Notes under the pieces: model-generated
The model's database searches: none
Told to the model about the DNA's origin: nothing
What the model saw: the letters and a program-made list of their open reading frames with translations, nothing else
NCBI GenBank assembly: GCA_017470345.1
Contig: JAFUEP010000027.1
Coordinates: 23,945 to 87,944 of the forward strand
DNA: 64,000 nt
Direction of reading: 5' to 3'
DNA from: Prevotella sp.
GTDB taxonomy: Bacteria; Bacteroidota; Bacteroidia; Bacteroidales; Bacteroidaceae
Shown: positions 16,897 to 25,986 of the stretch, piece after piece
How the letters are laid out: every line of letters starts with the position of its first letter
How positions within the stretch are numbered: the first letter of the stretch is position 1
Translations under genes and position numbers: made by a program

Positions 16897-18951
16897 CTAT
16901 TGCCTGACGACGAGGCGGTCGCCGGAGAGGTCGACCTCGAAGAAGTGGGGCACGCGCACGTAGCGGCCCTTGGCGTCGGTGGTGTGGCTGTGGACCGACA
17001 TCATCCACTGGCCGTCGAAGCGGCGGAAGAGCATGGAGTGGCCATAGTTGGGCGGCGTGATGGGCTCGGGCTCCTGAATCCAGGGGCCGTCGAGGGTGCC
17101 GTTCTCAGAGTAAGCCACGCCCTGCGTATAGACATCGTAGACCCACGACGTCCAGAGCATGCCGAGCCGTCCCGTGGCGGTGCGGAACAGCCAAGGGCCG
17201 TCGGTCACCTTGTTCCACGTCACCTGCCCGTCGTCGCTGCGCTCGCGGCTCCAGGGCGAGTCGCTGGCGCGGAAGAGCACGGTGGGCTCGCCGACCGTCC
17301 CGCTGAGGTCGGGCTTCAGCTGAATCTTCTCTATCGTCCCGTTCCAGTTCTGCAGCCATTCGCCGCAGTAGACCATATAGGGCCGCCCGTCAGCGTCGCG
17401 CCATAGGGTGCCGTCGAGCGTGGGGCGGTCGGCGGGCAGGTAGGTGGCATCACCAAAAGCCCGGTAGGGTCCCATGGGCTGTTCCGCACGCAGCACCTGA
17501 CAGGCACGACGCTCGATGACATTGCCCCTGACGGTGTCGATCTTGACGTCGCGGTTGGTGAACGTGGCAAAGTAGTAATAGTAGCCGTCGCCCGTCTGAT
17601 GTAGCTCGGCCGCCCAGATCATCGGCCGGGGACCCATCCACGACTCGCGGTCGAACTCCGTCACGCGGAAGGGGCCTTCCCACAGCTTCAGGTCAGCGCT
17701 GCGCCACATCATGCCGCCAGTGCCCGTCATGTAGTACATGCCGGTCTTCTGGTCGGCCAGGATGGCGGGGTCGCTCAGCCGGATGGAGTCGAGGGGGACG
17801 TTCTGCCTCACATGAAGCCCGCGCGACGACTGCGGCCGCCACTCGTCGGCCCAACGCACGACAGGCCGGCCGTCGGCAAAGGTGATGGGCAGCCAGACGT
17901 AGCGGGCGTCGATGGGATGCTTCGGCCGCCAGATGTCGGCCATGAAGATGAACTGTCCGTCGGGCTGACGGAGCACGAAGGTGCCCTGACCGCCGAAGGT
18001 GATGTGGGCATCGGGGCCGACGCAGGGATTGGGATGCTGCGTCCACGGCCCCCAGACAGAGGGTGCGGAGAACATGCGGGCCTCGTTGGGCGCCCAGCCT
18101 GTGCAGCCCGACGTGATCATCCAGTAGGTGCCGTCGTGGCGGAAGATGGTGGGTGCCTCGTTGTGGCCTGCTGGCGCCACGCGGGTGTAGCGGCCCGTAT
18201 GGTGCAGGTAGTCGGGCGTCAGCTCGGCGATGTGCAGGGTCAGATTCTCCTCGGATGAAAAGATATGATAGGCCTTCCCGTCGTCGTCGACAAAGAGGGT
18301 CATGTCGCGCGACATCTGTCCGCCCTCAAGGTCGCGATGGATGAAGAGGCCCTCGGCGACGGCCTTTGTCCACTGCGGCGTCCACCACTCCGTGTAGTCG
18401 GCCATCTTGAGCTGCCGCGCATGGCTGACGTCCTTCGCGGTGAACTCCTGCGGCCACTGGCCGGCATTGGCACGACTGCTGTAGAGGAAGGTGTAAGGCC
18501 CCTCAGGCCTGTCGCTCACGGCCACGCCGAAGCGGGCAGCCTCGTAGCCGCAATGGAGCAGCTCCAGATGGAACCACATGACAAACTTGCCCGTCGCAGC
18601 ATTATAGATGACCTTCGGCCGCTCCATGATGCAGCCCTTCTCGATGTCGCTGCCCTTCTCTTGGCTCACGCTGAGGGCCACGCCGCGGTTCTGCCAGTTC
18701 ATGAGGTCGGTCGAGCTATAGCACGTCACGCCCACCAGCGCGGCACTGGTATTCTCGGCCTTGTGCTCGCCAAACCAGTAGTAGACGCCGTCGTGCAGCA
18801 GCACGCCGCCCCCGTGGGCGTTGATGTGCCGTCCGTCGGTGTCGGGCCACAGCTGTCCCGGCTTAATAGTCTGATGCATGGGCGCAGCGGCGGCCCCGAG
18901 GGTCAGCGCCGTAGCGACTAAAGACAATAATAGCAGAAAAGTCTTTCTCAT
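16897..18951 (-). CDS. Secreted glycoside hydrolase with two GH43 modules
   Basis: The 684-residue protein has a signal peptide (about residues 1-22). Module 1 (about 30-365) begins INAHGGGVLLHDGVYYWFGE, typical of the galactan/arabinogalactan-acting GH43 branch, and contains APTIFRHDGTYWMITSG. Module 2 (about 370-684) has the usual RLSDPAILAD start and a WAAELH motif in the acid region. Module 1 lacks the ordinary N-terminal Asp-Pro of GH43, as in the GH43_24/34 group as I remember it. Activity is likely on galactose- or arabinose-containing side chains. It has its own promoter at 18977-19008 and ends toward the convergent terminator at 16643. Confidence 0.85.
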   Translation of the reverse strand: MRKTFLLLLSLVATALTLGAAAAPMHQTIKPGQLWPDTDGRHINAHGGGVLLHDGVYYWFGEHKAENTSAALVGVTCYSSTDLMNWQNRGVALSVSQEKGSDIEKGCIMERPKVIYNAATGKFVMWFHLELLHCGYEAARFGVAVSDRPEGPYTFLYSSRANAGQWPQEFTAKDVSHARQLKMADYTEWWTPQWTKAVAEGLFIHRDLEGGQMSRDMTLFVDDDGKAYHIFSSEENLTLHIAELTPDYLHHTGRYTRVAPAGHNEAPTIFRHDGTYWMITSGCTGWAPNEARMFSAPSVWGPWTQHPNPCVGPDAHITFGGQGTFVLRQPDGQFIFMADIWRPKHPIDARYVWLPITFADGRPVVRWADEWRPQSSRGLHVRQNVPLDSIRLSDPAILADQKTGMYYMTGTGGMMWRSADLKLWEGPFRVTEFDRESWMGPRPMIWAAELHQTGDGYYYYFATFTNRDVKIDTVRGNVIERRACQVLRAEQPMGPYRAFGDATYLPADRPTLDGTLWRDADGRPYMVYCGEWLQNWNGTIEKIQLKPDLSGTVGEPTVLFRASDSPWSRERSDDGQVTWNKVTDGPWLFRTATGRLGMLWTSWVYDVYTQGVAYSENGTLDGPWIQEPEPITPPNYGHSMLFRRFDGQWMMSVHSHTTDAKGRYVRVPHFFEVDLSGDRLVVRQ

Positions 18952-18976
18952 TAGGGTAATAGTTTAGTTACGGCTA

Positions 18977-19008
18977 CAAATGTAGCACATTTATTTGAGA
19001 CTCCCAAA
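18977..19008 (-). promoter_or_regulatory. Canonical promoter of the GH43 gene, overlapping a palindrome
   Basis: On the minus strand, TTTG (19005-19008), a 20-nt spacer and TACATTTG (18977-18984) match the Bacteroidetes consensus. The -7 box lies inside the palindrome GCTACAAATGTAGC (18973-18986), a possible regulator site. The start codon is about 26 nt downstream. Confidence 0.7.
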
Positions 19009-19041
19009 CTTTTACGACTCTTTCAAGCAAAACGCAACAGA

Positions 19042-19074
19042 AGCAGCCCTTTTCAGTCGGAAAAGAGCTGCTTT
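19042..19074 (-). terminator. Hairpin built from two AAGC-type units 22 nt apart
   Basis: On the minus strand AAGCAGCTCTT and AAGGGCTGCTT pair over all 11 positions, with one G-U wobble, around an approximately 10-nt loop. It lies about 60 nt after the stop of the 19136-21133 gene. The plus-strand RNA would have an A-C mismatch instead, so it should fold in the minus-strand transcript. It is a two-unit relative of the four-unit arrays at 28864, 31716 and 45555. Confidence 0.6.
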
Positions 19075-19135
19075 CCACTTGAGTAGTCAGCAAGTATGAA
19101 CAAGATGACAGCCTTTCAGGGGGAAGGCCTAAGCA

Positions 19136-21133
19136 CTATTTGTTCACGACTTTCCTGACGTCTCCGTTCTGAAGGACCACGATGCTGATACCTTTTTGTA
19201 AAGCATCCACAACACGGCCGTCCATGCCATAGCGCTTGACTTCTTTCTTTTCATCACTACAGACAGACTCGACACCCGTAGCAGCCATATTGTCGATGCG
19301 GAAGGCCGGACTGACGGTCTGCACATGGGTGTTTCCTGCCTCGTCGTTCATCGTGAAGCGCACGTCGAACCAGCCCTTCTCGGCCTCGCCCTGCACGTCC
19401 TTCAGTGAAGCACGATAGACATAGCCCCAGCCGAAGATGCCTTCCCCGCCTGTACATTCTTCTATTAGCAGCGGGGTCCACTCATCCTTGTTGTACGGAG
19501 CATATTCCACCGTAATCTCTGCAGGTTTGGAATCTGGTATATAATCAAACACCTCAGGGACATAAATCTTTTCAAAATCAGCCGCCGAGAACTCCATCGT
19601 GCCGTCGACACCAGTCTCAAAGCGGTCGGTGATGCAGCCGTCAGAACGTCTGAACTGGAGCATTGTCAGTGTGGGAGGCGTCTTGTCGTCGGCCTTGTCG
19701 TCATAATGTATCGTGGCAGTATTCTTCCCTGACAGTCCATCTACTTCGACATCAGAATTCACCAGTGTAATGTCATGCACGCCGTCTACCTCTTTGTTTT
19801 CTTGCAAAAGTAAACTGTCGACATAAACGAAGTCATATATGACAGTTTCCCCATATCGCCCTATATAGCTTACATCGTTTGCTACTGGCATAGGAACTAT
19901 CGGACAACTCTCGCCGGAACGCCCCAACTTCTCAGATTCAGCATAAGAGAAGTATGGATTGTATGGAATCTCTATCCTTTGCAGTTTCTTTCCGAAATAA
20001 TTATCCTGAACTATTTTAAAATAGTCGCTAAAGGGTCGACCCTCTTGGTCCAACTCGCCCAGATTCCTATACATTTTCTCTCCGTTTATGAAAGAAAAAG
20101 GCTGTCCTATGACAGGATAAACTTTTGGTCTCTGCCCCCAAGAACTGTATGTGGTCAATTCATTATTATGGAAAATGGCTGCCGTCAGCAATTGCAGCTT
20201 GTCGTCATTCTTATCTTGACAAGGCACGCTTGAATAGATTGTCAAATCCTGTGTCCCAGCTGGTTTTTCTGCATTCTCAAGTCGGTAGAACAGATAAGGT
20301 CCAGGAATATTAATACCGTCAGAAAGCATTGTTAATGATACGCCAGCGCCATACCCCGGCTGAGAGTAACTGGCAGGAGAATACGTCCACGTCTCGTGGG
20401 TCACCTGATAGTCCGCGGGATTGTTGGACAAAACGACATCTTTAAACTTATCCGTGGAGAAGTAGGATACATACCACTTGTCAATATCTTCATTTCGCGC
20501 TATTCTTGTCTGTGCTATCAGGAATCTTTCCGACACGTCATTGATGTAAAAACCAGTTTGTGACATTGTCCGTTCATCTTCTGTCTTGGCTCTGTCAATA
20601 CGATAGGAAAAAGTTATCAACGACATTTTCTGCGCTTTGAAGATCAGCATTGTCTCAACGTAGGATTCAGCTACATTGCCTGGCTCAGTCGTTATCCATC
20701 CTTTTTCGCCAAAATATCCTAAGTCGAGTTTCAGCAGTTCGCCGTCCGGACCATAATTATTTATCGTCACTTTGTTAACGGCCATGTCGGGACTCATCAC
20801 GATGGTCGTGTCGTTCTTGATTTCAACTTGTTCCTTGATAACGATGTAGTGGAGTCCCTCAAAAGTTTGAAAGTATGACATCATATCATACTTGCCTGCC
20901 GGCAGACTTGTCTGGATATCCATCCCCATATAGAACTGAGCAGTCGGCACCATCGACTCACTCCAAATCTTAACCCCCTCAAAAGGATACATGAACTGAG
21001 TCTGGTCGTAATCCAACTTAATGGTGACATTCACATCTGGTTCGTCCTGAGCACAGATGCTAACATGACTACCGGCGATGACCATCAACGAGGATGCCAT
21101 CAAGCGACAAATGTTAAGGTGTCTCATACGCAT
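19136..21133 (-). CDS. Secreted protein of unknown function with sorting-type tail
   Basis: The 665-residue protein has a signal peptide ending near CAQDEP (about residue 29). A long beta-rich body follows with an Ig-like bacterial region (FRRSDGCITDRFETGVDG, then WFDVRFTMNDEAGNTH), and the tail is KRYGMDGRVVDALQKGIS...RKVVNK. I recognise no catalytic family; the layout is that of a surface or secreted adhesin-like or peptidase-accessory protein. Base composition is markedly lower in GC than flanking genes and matches the regulator gene upstream, so the pair may be a recent acquisition. A -7 box TATCTTTGC lies at 21167-21175. Confidence 0.65.
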   Translation of the reverse strand: MRMRHLNICRLMASSLMVIAGSHVSICAQDEPDVNVTIKLDYDQTQFMYPFEGVKIWSESMVPTAQFYMGMDIQTSLPAGKYDMMSYFQTFEGLHYIVIKEQVEIKNDTTIVMSPDMAVNKVTINNYGPDGELLKLDLGYFGEKGWITTEPGNVAESYVETMLIFKAQKMSLITFSYRIDRAKTEDERTMSQTGFYINDVSERFLIAQTRIARNEDIDKWYVSYFSTDKFKDVVLSNNPADYQVTHETWTYSPASYSQPGYGAGVSLTMLSDGINIPGPYLFYRLENAEKPAGTQDLTIYSSVPCQDKNDDKLQLLTAAIFHNNELTTYSSWGQRPKVYPVIGQPFSFINGEKMYRNLGELDQEGRPFSDYFKIVQDNYFGKKLQRIEIPYNPYFSYAESEKLGRSGESCPIVPMPVANDVSYIGRYGETVIYDFVYVDSLLLQENKEVDGVHDITLVNSDVEVDGLSGKNTATIHYDDKADDKTPPTLTMLQFRRSDGCITDRFETGVDGTMEFSAADFEKIYVPEVFDYIPDSKPAEITVEYAPYNKDEWTPLLIEECTGGEGIFGWGYVYRASLKDVQGEAEKGWFDVRFTMNDEAGNTHVQTVSPAFRIDNMAATGVESVCSDEKKEVKRYGMDGRVVDALQKGISIVVLQNGDVRKVVNK

Positions 21134-21243
21134 TTAATGATTAAGTGAATAAATAGTTTTGACACCGCAAAGATAATGCAAAACAAGAATTGATGCAGAA
21201 AGGAAGATGTCTCAAGATGTATCAGATTATCATTTGGAACCAA

Positions 21244-22944
21244 TTAGTCCTGTTTCCGGCTGTTTTCGCGGGCCATGCGTTGATATTCCGATGGAGTAAG
21301 GCCTGTATATTTCTTGAAGTTTGTTGAGAAGTTTGTACGTGACTTGATGCCAACGCTTGCAGCAATGCCCTCAATGCTCAGGTGCCCATAGTGCTCTGCA
21401 TCGCTCATTCTGCGGCATGCCTCCTTGATGCGGTATTCGTTAAGCAGGACATTGAAATTGCACTGTCGCTTCTCGTTAATGACATACGACACATATGTTG
21501 GGTTGGCATCCACCAACTCGGCCAGTCGGTCGAGGGTGAAATTTGGTTTAAAGACGTCTTCAGACTTCTCCATGACGAGGAACACCCTGTGCATCAAGTC
21601 CTGTTTGCCGTTTTCATCCATCGGGTTCTTCTCGTATTTTGCCTTCGGCTTCCCGACGTTATCAGCCACGGCCAGTTCCCATCGTCTCACTTCTTCTTCA
21701 TGAGCCTTCAGCAAGTCGGTATTTTTCAGATAGAGTTGCCTGTTCTTTTCCTGTGTCTGCCGGTATTTCCTGACAACCAAAATCAGCATGCAAACCAGCA
21801 AAACAACAACGACAGCCGTCCCATACATCATGTAAGTTTTGATTCTTTCTCGGTGAGCCTGCTCGCGTGCCTTCTGATTCAGATTGTCAATTTCAAAAAG
21901 GAACTTAGTCTTTTCAATATCCCTCAGATTGCTTTGGTTAACAATAATGTCCTTTTCGCGATGGAACAGCAACTCATATTTGTCTGCATCCTGCTGTTTC
22001 CCCTCAGATTTATAATAGTCACTCAAATCTTGATAAATACCTGCCAAGCCTATATGATGGCCGTTTCTTGAAGCAATACAAATCAGACTGTCGGCGGTTG
22101 CCAAAGCTTTCGGATACAATTCTTTCTCTAACAGAATGGCATAGCGCATCTGGTAATTGATCACTGAGTCGTTGCACCTTTCCTGATGATTCTTCGCATA
22201 GCCACAACTCAGAGCGGAATCAAGAAAGGCAATGGACTCCTCAGCAGAACTCTCCTCACCGGATGCCAAAACGGCCTTGCATAAATAACGGGCATGAACA
22301 AGGGTTGGATTGTCTTCTTCGCTTAGCTTCATACTGCAAAACTTACGCAATACGCTACCTACTTTGTCTACTGCATGACAGTTAAGCCCCAAGGCTGCCA
22401 GATTAGATGCAATGACGCCCATCAGTTCTTGTTGTCCCAGAAGGGCTGCCTCCTCAAATGTCCGCATCGACCTCAAGAGAACACTGTCTGTCACATGACC
22501 CATTCTTTGATGGTCAGGCAATGTACTGAGCAGCGTCAGCCCCGCCATGTTATTATGGATTTTAGGCAATAAGTGATTCAGATGATGCTTGACAGCATAT
22601 TCCTCAGAAAGATGATAGAATCCCCATGCTTTTTGATAGTCAGAAAAATATGCCTTATACAGTACGCCAAGATAATTCAAGGCCTCAGCACAGGCCACCT
22701 GTTCCGTTGAATCCTTGGGATTCACGAACCGTCGATTGGCCTGGATTGTAAAACAGAGTAATGCGCTGTCTGGCATATTGCGTGCCCGAAGATAATCCAG
22801 CCCCAGATTAACAAGTTCAGTACCTGACATAGTCATCAGGCGGTCATCTATTTTTATTTGGACCTCCTGTGCTCCCACGCCCTGATTCTGAAAAAAAAGA
22901 AAGCAGAGGAATAAAGCGCGGATGAGAGTCTGGAATAACTTCAT
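21244..22944 (-). CDS. Membrane-anchored TPR-AraC transcriptional regulator
   Basis: The 566-residue protein has an N-terminal signal peptide and a TPR-like helical region of about 330 residues predicted to lie in the periplasm. One membrane helix follows (YMMYGTAVVVVLLVCMLILV), then a coiled segment and a C-terminal AraC-type double HTH (FTLDRLAELVDANPTYVSYV ... TNFSTNFKKYTGLTPSEYQ). Such one-protein systems relay an outer signal directly to DNA. It lies upstream of, and on the same strand as, the secreted protein at 19136, its likely target. It also follows era by 9 nt, so it may be read from the era transcript. Confidence 0.85.
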   Translation of the reverse strand: MKLFQTLIRALFLCFLFFQNQGVGAQEVQIKIDDRLMTMSGTELVNLGLDYLRARNMPDSALLCFTIQANRRFVNPKDSTEQVACAEALNYLGVLYKAYFSDYQKAWGFYHLSEEYAVKHHLNHLLPKIHNNMAGLTLLSTLPDHQRMGHVTDSVLLRSMRTFEEAALLGQQELMGVIASNLAALGLNCHAVDKVGSVLRKFCSMKLSEEDNPTLVHARYLCKAVLASGEESSAEESIAFLDSALSCGYAKNHQERCNDSVINYQMRYAILLEKELYPKALATADSLICIASRNGHHIGLAGIYQDLSDYYKSEGKQQDADKYELLFHREKDIIVNQSNLRDIEKTKFLFEIDNLNQKAREQAHRERIKTYMMYGTAVVVVLLVCMLILVVRKYRQTQEKNRQLYLKNTDLLKAHEEEVRRWELAVADNVGKPKAKYEKNPMDENGKQDLMHRVFLVMEKSEDVFKPNFTLDRLAELVDANPTYVSYVINEKRQCNFNVLLNEYRIKEACRRMSDAEHYGHLSIEGIAASVGIKSRTNFSTNFKKYTGLTPSEYQRMARENSRKQD

Positions 22945-22953
22945 AAGACCGTC

Positions 22954-23835
22954 CTACTCGGGGTTATACCCGAAGTTGTCGAGTTCCTTCTTCGAGGAGC
23001 GCCAGTCCTTGTCGACCTTGACGAAGATCTCGAGGTAGATGTGCTTGTCGAAGAACTTCTCAAGGGTCTTGCGGGCCTCGGTCGAGACCTTCTTCAGGGC
23101 GACGCCCTGATGGCCGATGATGATGCCCTTCTGCGACTCGCGCTCGACGTAGATGACGGCGTTGATGTGGATCTGGCGGTCGTCCTCCTTGAAGCGCTCG
23201 ACGACGACTTCCACCGAGTAGGGAATCTCCTTGTCGTAGTAGAGCAGGATCTTTTCACGGATAATCTCGGAGACGAAGAAGCGGGCGGGCTTGTCCGTCA
23301 GCTGGTCCTTGTCGAAGAAGGCGGGGCTCTCGGGCAGCAGCTCCCGGATGCGCTTCAGCAGCAGGTCGGTGCCGAACTTGTTCTTTGCCGAGATGGGCAG
23401 TATCTCGGCGTTGGGCAAGAGCGAGTGCCACTTCTCGACGAGGTCGCCCAGCGTTTTCTGGTCGCTCTCGTCAATCTTGTTGATGAGCAGCAGCACGGGA
23501 ATCTGCATCTTCTGCACCTTCTCGAGGAAGTCCATGTTCTTCTCGGGATTCTCGACGACATCGGTGACGTAGAGCAGCACGTCGGCGTCCTGGAGGGCCG
23601 ACTCCGAGAAGGCGAGCATCGACTCCTGCAGCTTGTAGTTCGGCTTCAGCACGCCCGGCGTGTCAGAGAAGACAATCTGCATGTCGTCGGTGTTGACGAT
23701 GCCCATGATACGATGGCGCGTGGTCTGCGCCTTAAAGGTAGCAATGGAAATACGCTCACCAACCAACTGGTTCATGAGCGTACTTTTTCCGACGTTGGGA
23801 TTCCCAACGATATTGACGAATCCTGCCTTATGCAT
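22954..23835 (-). CDS. era: GTPase Era
   Basis: The 293-residue protein has the Era G motifs: [12 protein letters not shown] (G1), the switch region ATTRHRIMG, DTPGV (G3) and NKID (G4). A C-terminal KH domain follows, including VIYVERESQKGIIIGHQG. Era binds 16S rRNA and assists 30S maturation. It follows fabH on the same strand after a 156-nt gap. Confidence 0.97.
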   Translation of the reverse strand: MHKAGFVNIVGNPNVGKSTLMNQLVGERISIATFKAQTTRHRIMGIVNTDDMQIVFSDTPGVLKPNYKLQESMLAFSESALQDADVLLYVTDVVENPEKNMDFLEKVQKMQIPVLLLINKIDESDQKTLGDLVEKWHSLLPNAEILPISAKNKFGTDLLLKRIRELLPESPAFFDKDQLTDKPARFFVSEIIREKILLYYDKEIPYSVEVVVERFKEDDRQIHINAVIYVERESQKGIIIGHQGVALKKVSTEARKTLEKFFDKHIYLEIFVKVDKDWRSSKKELDNFGYNPE

Positions 23836-23991
23836 ATTGACTTATGAATTTAGAATTAAGAATTAAGAGGTATTCTCGCTCCGCTACGATTAAGATGTAA
23901 GAATTTAGAATTAAATGCGCTGCTATTACTTCTCAACTCTTACTCGGCATAGCCGACACTTCTTAATTCTCACTTCTCAACTCTTCCTTGC
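23836..23991. repeat. Intergenic AT-rich repeat region between fabH and era
   Basis: AGAATTAAGAATTAAGAG near the left end, a second AGAATTTAGAATTAA, and TTCTTAATTCTCACTTCTCA at the right form overlapping direct and inverted copies. They could fold into a long imperfect hairpin in the fabH-era transcript. No gene is seen. Confidence 0.5.
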
Positions 23992-24993
23992 TTAAGCACC
24001 ATCATAGGCCCAGCGCAGGAAGTTGGCTCCGTGGACGAAGCCGGCGCCGAAGGCGGTCATGATGATGTTGTCGCCCTTGCGCAGCTTGGGTTCATACTCC
24101 CAGAGGGCCAGGGGGATAGTGGCAGCCGACGTGTTGCCGTAGCGTTCGATGTTGCACATCACCTTCTCCATAGGCATCTCCAGCCGCTTGGCCACGGCCT
24201 CGATGATGCGCATGTTGGCCTGGTGAGGAATGACCCACTGGATGCTGTCCTTGTCGAGTCCGTTGCGCTTGGCGATGAGCTCGCAGTCGTCGCTCATGTT
24301 GGTCACGGCGTAGCGGAAGACGGTGCGGCCCTCCTGATAGGTGTAGTGCATGCGGTGGTCGACACTGAAGTGGCTGGCCGGATAGACCGAGCCGCCGGCC
24401 TTCATGTGGAGGAAGGGCAGGCCCATGCCGTCGGTGCGCAGATAGCTGTCCTGCAGTCCGAGGCTGGTGTCCTCAGTGGCTTCGAGCATCACGGCACCGG
24501 CGCCGTCGCCGAAGAGCGGACAGGTCTGGCGGTCCTTATAGTCGGTGGCCGACGACATCTTGTCGGCTCCGATGAGCAGAATCTTCTTGTAGCGACCACT
24601 TTGAATCATCGACGTCGCTACGTCGAGTGAGTAGATGAATCCGCAGCAGGCAGCCCAGAAGTCGAAGGCCATGGCATTCTTCAGCCCCAGCTTGCCGAGC
24701 ACGATGCTGGCCGTCGAGGGGTAGTGATAGTCGGCCGTCGAGGTGGCGACGATGAGTGCGTCGATCTCGTCGGGGTTCGTGCCTGTCTTCTTCAGCAGAG
24801 CCTTGGCTGCTTTGCGCGCCATATAAGAAGTGCCGAGCCCCTCTTCAGTAAGGATTCGGCGCTCCTTGATTCCGACACGCGTCATAATCCACTCGTCGTT
24901 GGTGTCGACCATGCGCGACAGCTCCTCATTGGTGAGAACATAGTCAGGCACATAGCCGGCAACGCCAGTTATGATCGCGTTAATCTTTCCCAT
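23992..24993 (-). CDS. fabH: 3-oxoacyl-[acyl-carrier-protein] synthase III (KAS III)
   Basis: The 333-residue protein shows the FabH catalytic triad: Cys in FWAACCGF (about residue 116), His in IPHQANMRI and Asn in YGNTSAATIP. It condenses acetyl-CoA or branched acyl-CoA with malonyl-ACP to begin fatty-acid synthesis. It follows rpmF by 15 nt in the conserved yceD-rpmF-fabH cluster. Confidence 0.97.
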   Translation of the reverse strand: MGKINAIITGVAGYVPDYVLTNEELSRMVDTNDEWIMTRVGIKERRILTEEGLGTSYMARKAAKALLKKTGTNPDEIDALIVATSTADYHYPSTASIVLGKLGLKNAMAFDFWAACCGFIYSLDVATSMIQSGRYKKILLIGADKMSSATDYKDRQTCPLFGDGAGAVMLEATEDTSLGLQDSYLRTDGMGLPFLHMKAGGSVYPASHFSVDHRMHYTYQEGRTVFRYAVTNMSDDCELIAKRNGLDKDSIQWVIPHQANMRIIEAVAKRLEMPMEKVMCNIERYGNTSAATIPLALWEYEPKLRKGDNIIMTAFGAGFVHGANFLRWAYDGA

Positions 24994-25008
24994 TATCAGA
25001 GCAAAGGA

Positions 25009-25200
25009 TTATTCAGCGACTTCGTCTTCCATCTTGATAGCCACCTTGCCGCGATAGTAGCCGCAAGTGGGGCATACGGTGTGGTAAACATAGTAAGCTC
25101 CGCAGTTGGGGCATACTGCCAATGTGGGTGCTACTGCCTTGTCGTGTGTGCGACGCTTGGCCTGACGCTGACTTGATTGTCTTCTTTTAGGATGTGCCAT
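25009..25200 (-). CDS. rpmF: 50S ribosomal protein L32
   Basis: The 63-residue protein starts MAHPKRRQSSQRQAKRRTH and has the zinc-ribbon cysteines CPNC and CPTC 13 residues apart. Length and sequence are typical of L32. It lies between yceD and fabH, the usual neighbours. Confidence 0.98.
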   Translation of the reverse strand: MAHPKRRQSSQRQAKRRTHDKAVAPTLAVCPNCGAYYVYHTVCPTCGYYRGKVAIKMEDEVAE

Positions 25201-25260
25201 AATTGATTTATTATTTTAATGTTTTACGTTTTACGATGATTCAGAGCGGCAGCAAATGAT

Positions 25261-25791
25261 TCACTTTTCACTCTTCACTTTTAGCTTAAGAAGTGCCTCC
25301 CACCGCGGGTCAGTCACCTTGTCGTCCGCATCACTGCTTCGGGCAGCCGAGTGCTCCTCGAGCACCCGCATCATGGCATCGTTGCAACCGCCAAGTTGGT
25401 GAACGTGCTGGATGGGTACCGCCAGTGCGACTGACTCGTAGATGAACCATGCCGTGGCGAGCACAGGATCAGTCTCGTCCACGACGATCAGGTCATCGTC
25501 CTCGGTGTATTCAGGGCCCAGCTTCACTATCAGTCGGAGGTCGGCCTCGATGGGCTGATCCATCATGTCGAGACAGCGGTCGCAGACCACCTGAACCGTG
25601 CCGCTCATGTGCAGCGTGAGCTCATAAAAGCCGACGGCCTTGCGTATAGACCCCGACACATGCAGCGAGCCACTCTGCAACTGAGCACCCTCGAGCGACT
25701 GGAAGAACCGATCGTCGAGCTCCCACTCCAAGGGCGTGACGTCCTGCGTAAGTGCCTTTAAATCAATCTTAAGTCGCTCTAAGTAACACAT
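25261..25791 (-). CDS. yceD: YceD/DUF177 family protein (23S rRNA accumulation factor)
   Basis: The start is set at 25791 (MCYLERLKIDLKAL) because TAACTTTGC on the minus strand at 25811-25819 is the probable -7 box, and an upstream ATG at 25875 would precede it. The 176-residue product has the DUF177 core VVCDRCLDMMDQPIE and the acidic EYTEDDDLIVVDE segment. The family is linked to rpmF in many phyla and to 23S rRNA processing or stability. Confidence 0.88.
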   Translation of the reverse strand: MCYLERLKIDLKALTQDVTPLEWELDDRFFQSLEGAQLQSGSLHVSGSIRKAVGFYELTLHMSGTVQVVCDRCLDMMDQPIEADLRLIVKLGPEYTEDDDLIVVDETDPVLATAWFIYESVALAVPIQHVHQLGGCNDAMMRVLEEHSAARSSDADDKVTDPRWEALLKLKVKSEK

Positions 25792-25915
25792 ATACACTTT
25801 TTTAGCGGCTGCAAAGTTACAAACTTTTTTTGATATACGGACAACTTTTTCGTGATTTTTTTCGTTTTTGCACACTCCCGCCCCACGTGTGCAACGTCAG
25901 CTCTCAAAAGAAACA

Positions 25916-25953
25916 GGCTGTCTCCGCGACGTTCGCACGCCAAAGAGACAGCC
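25916..25953 (-). terminator. Intrinsic terminator after the M56/BlaI operon
   Basis: GGCTGTCTC and GAGACAGCC pair across a 20-nt loop. On the minus strand the stem is followed by TGTTTCTTTTGAG. It lies about 35-70 nt past the stop at 25987. Confidence 0.75.
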
Positions 25954-25986
25954 CGGCTCGCTTATACAAAAACGAGAGAGAGGGAT

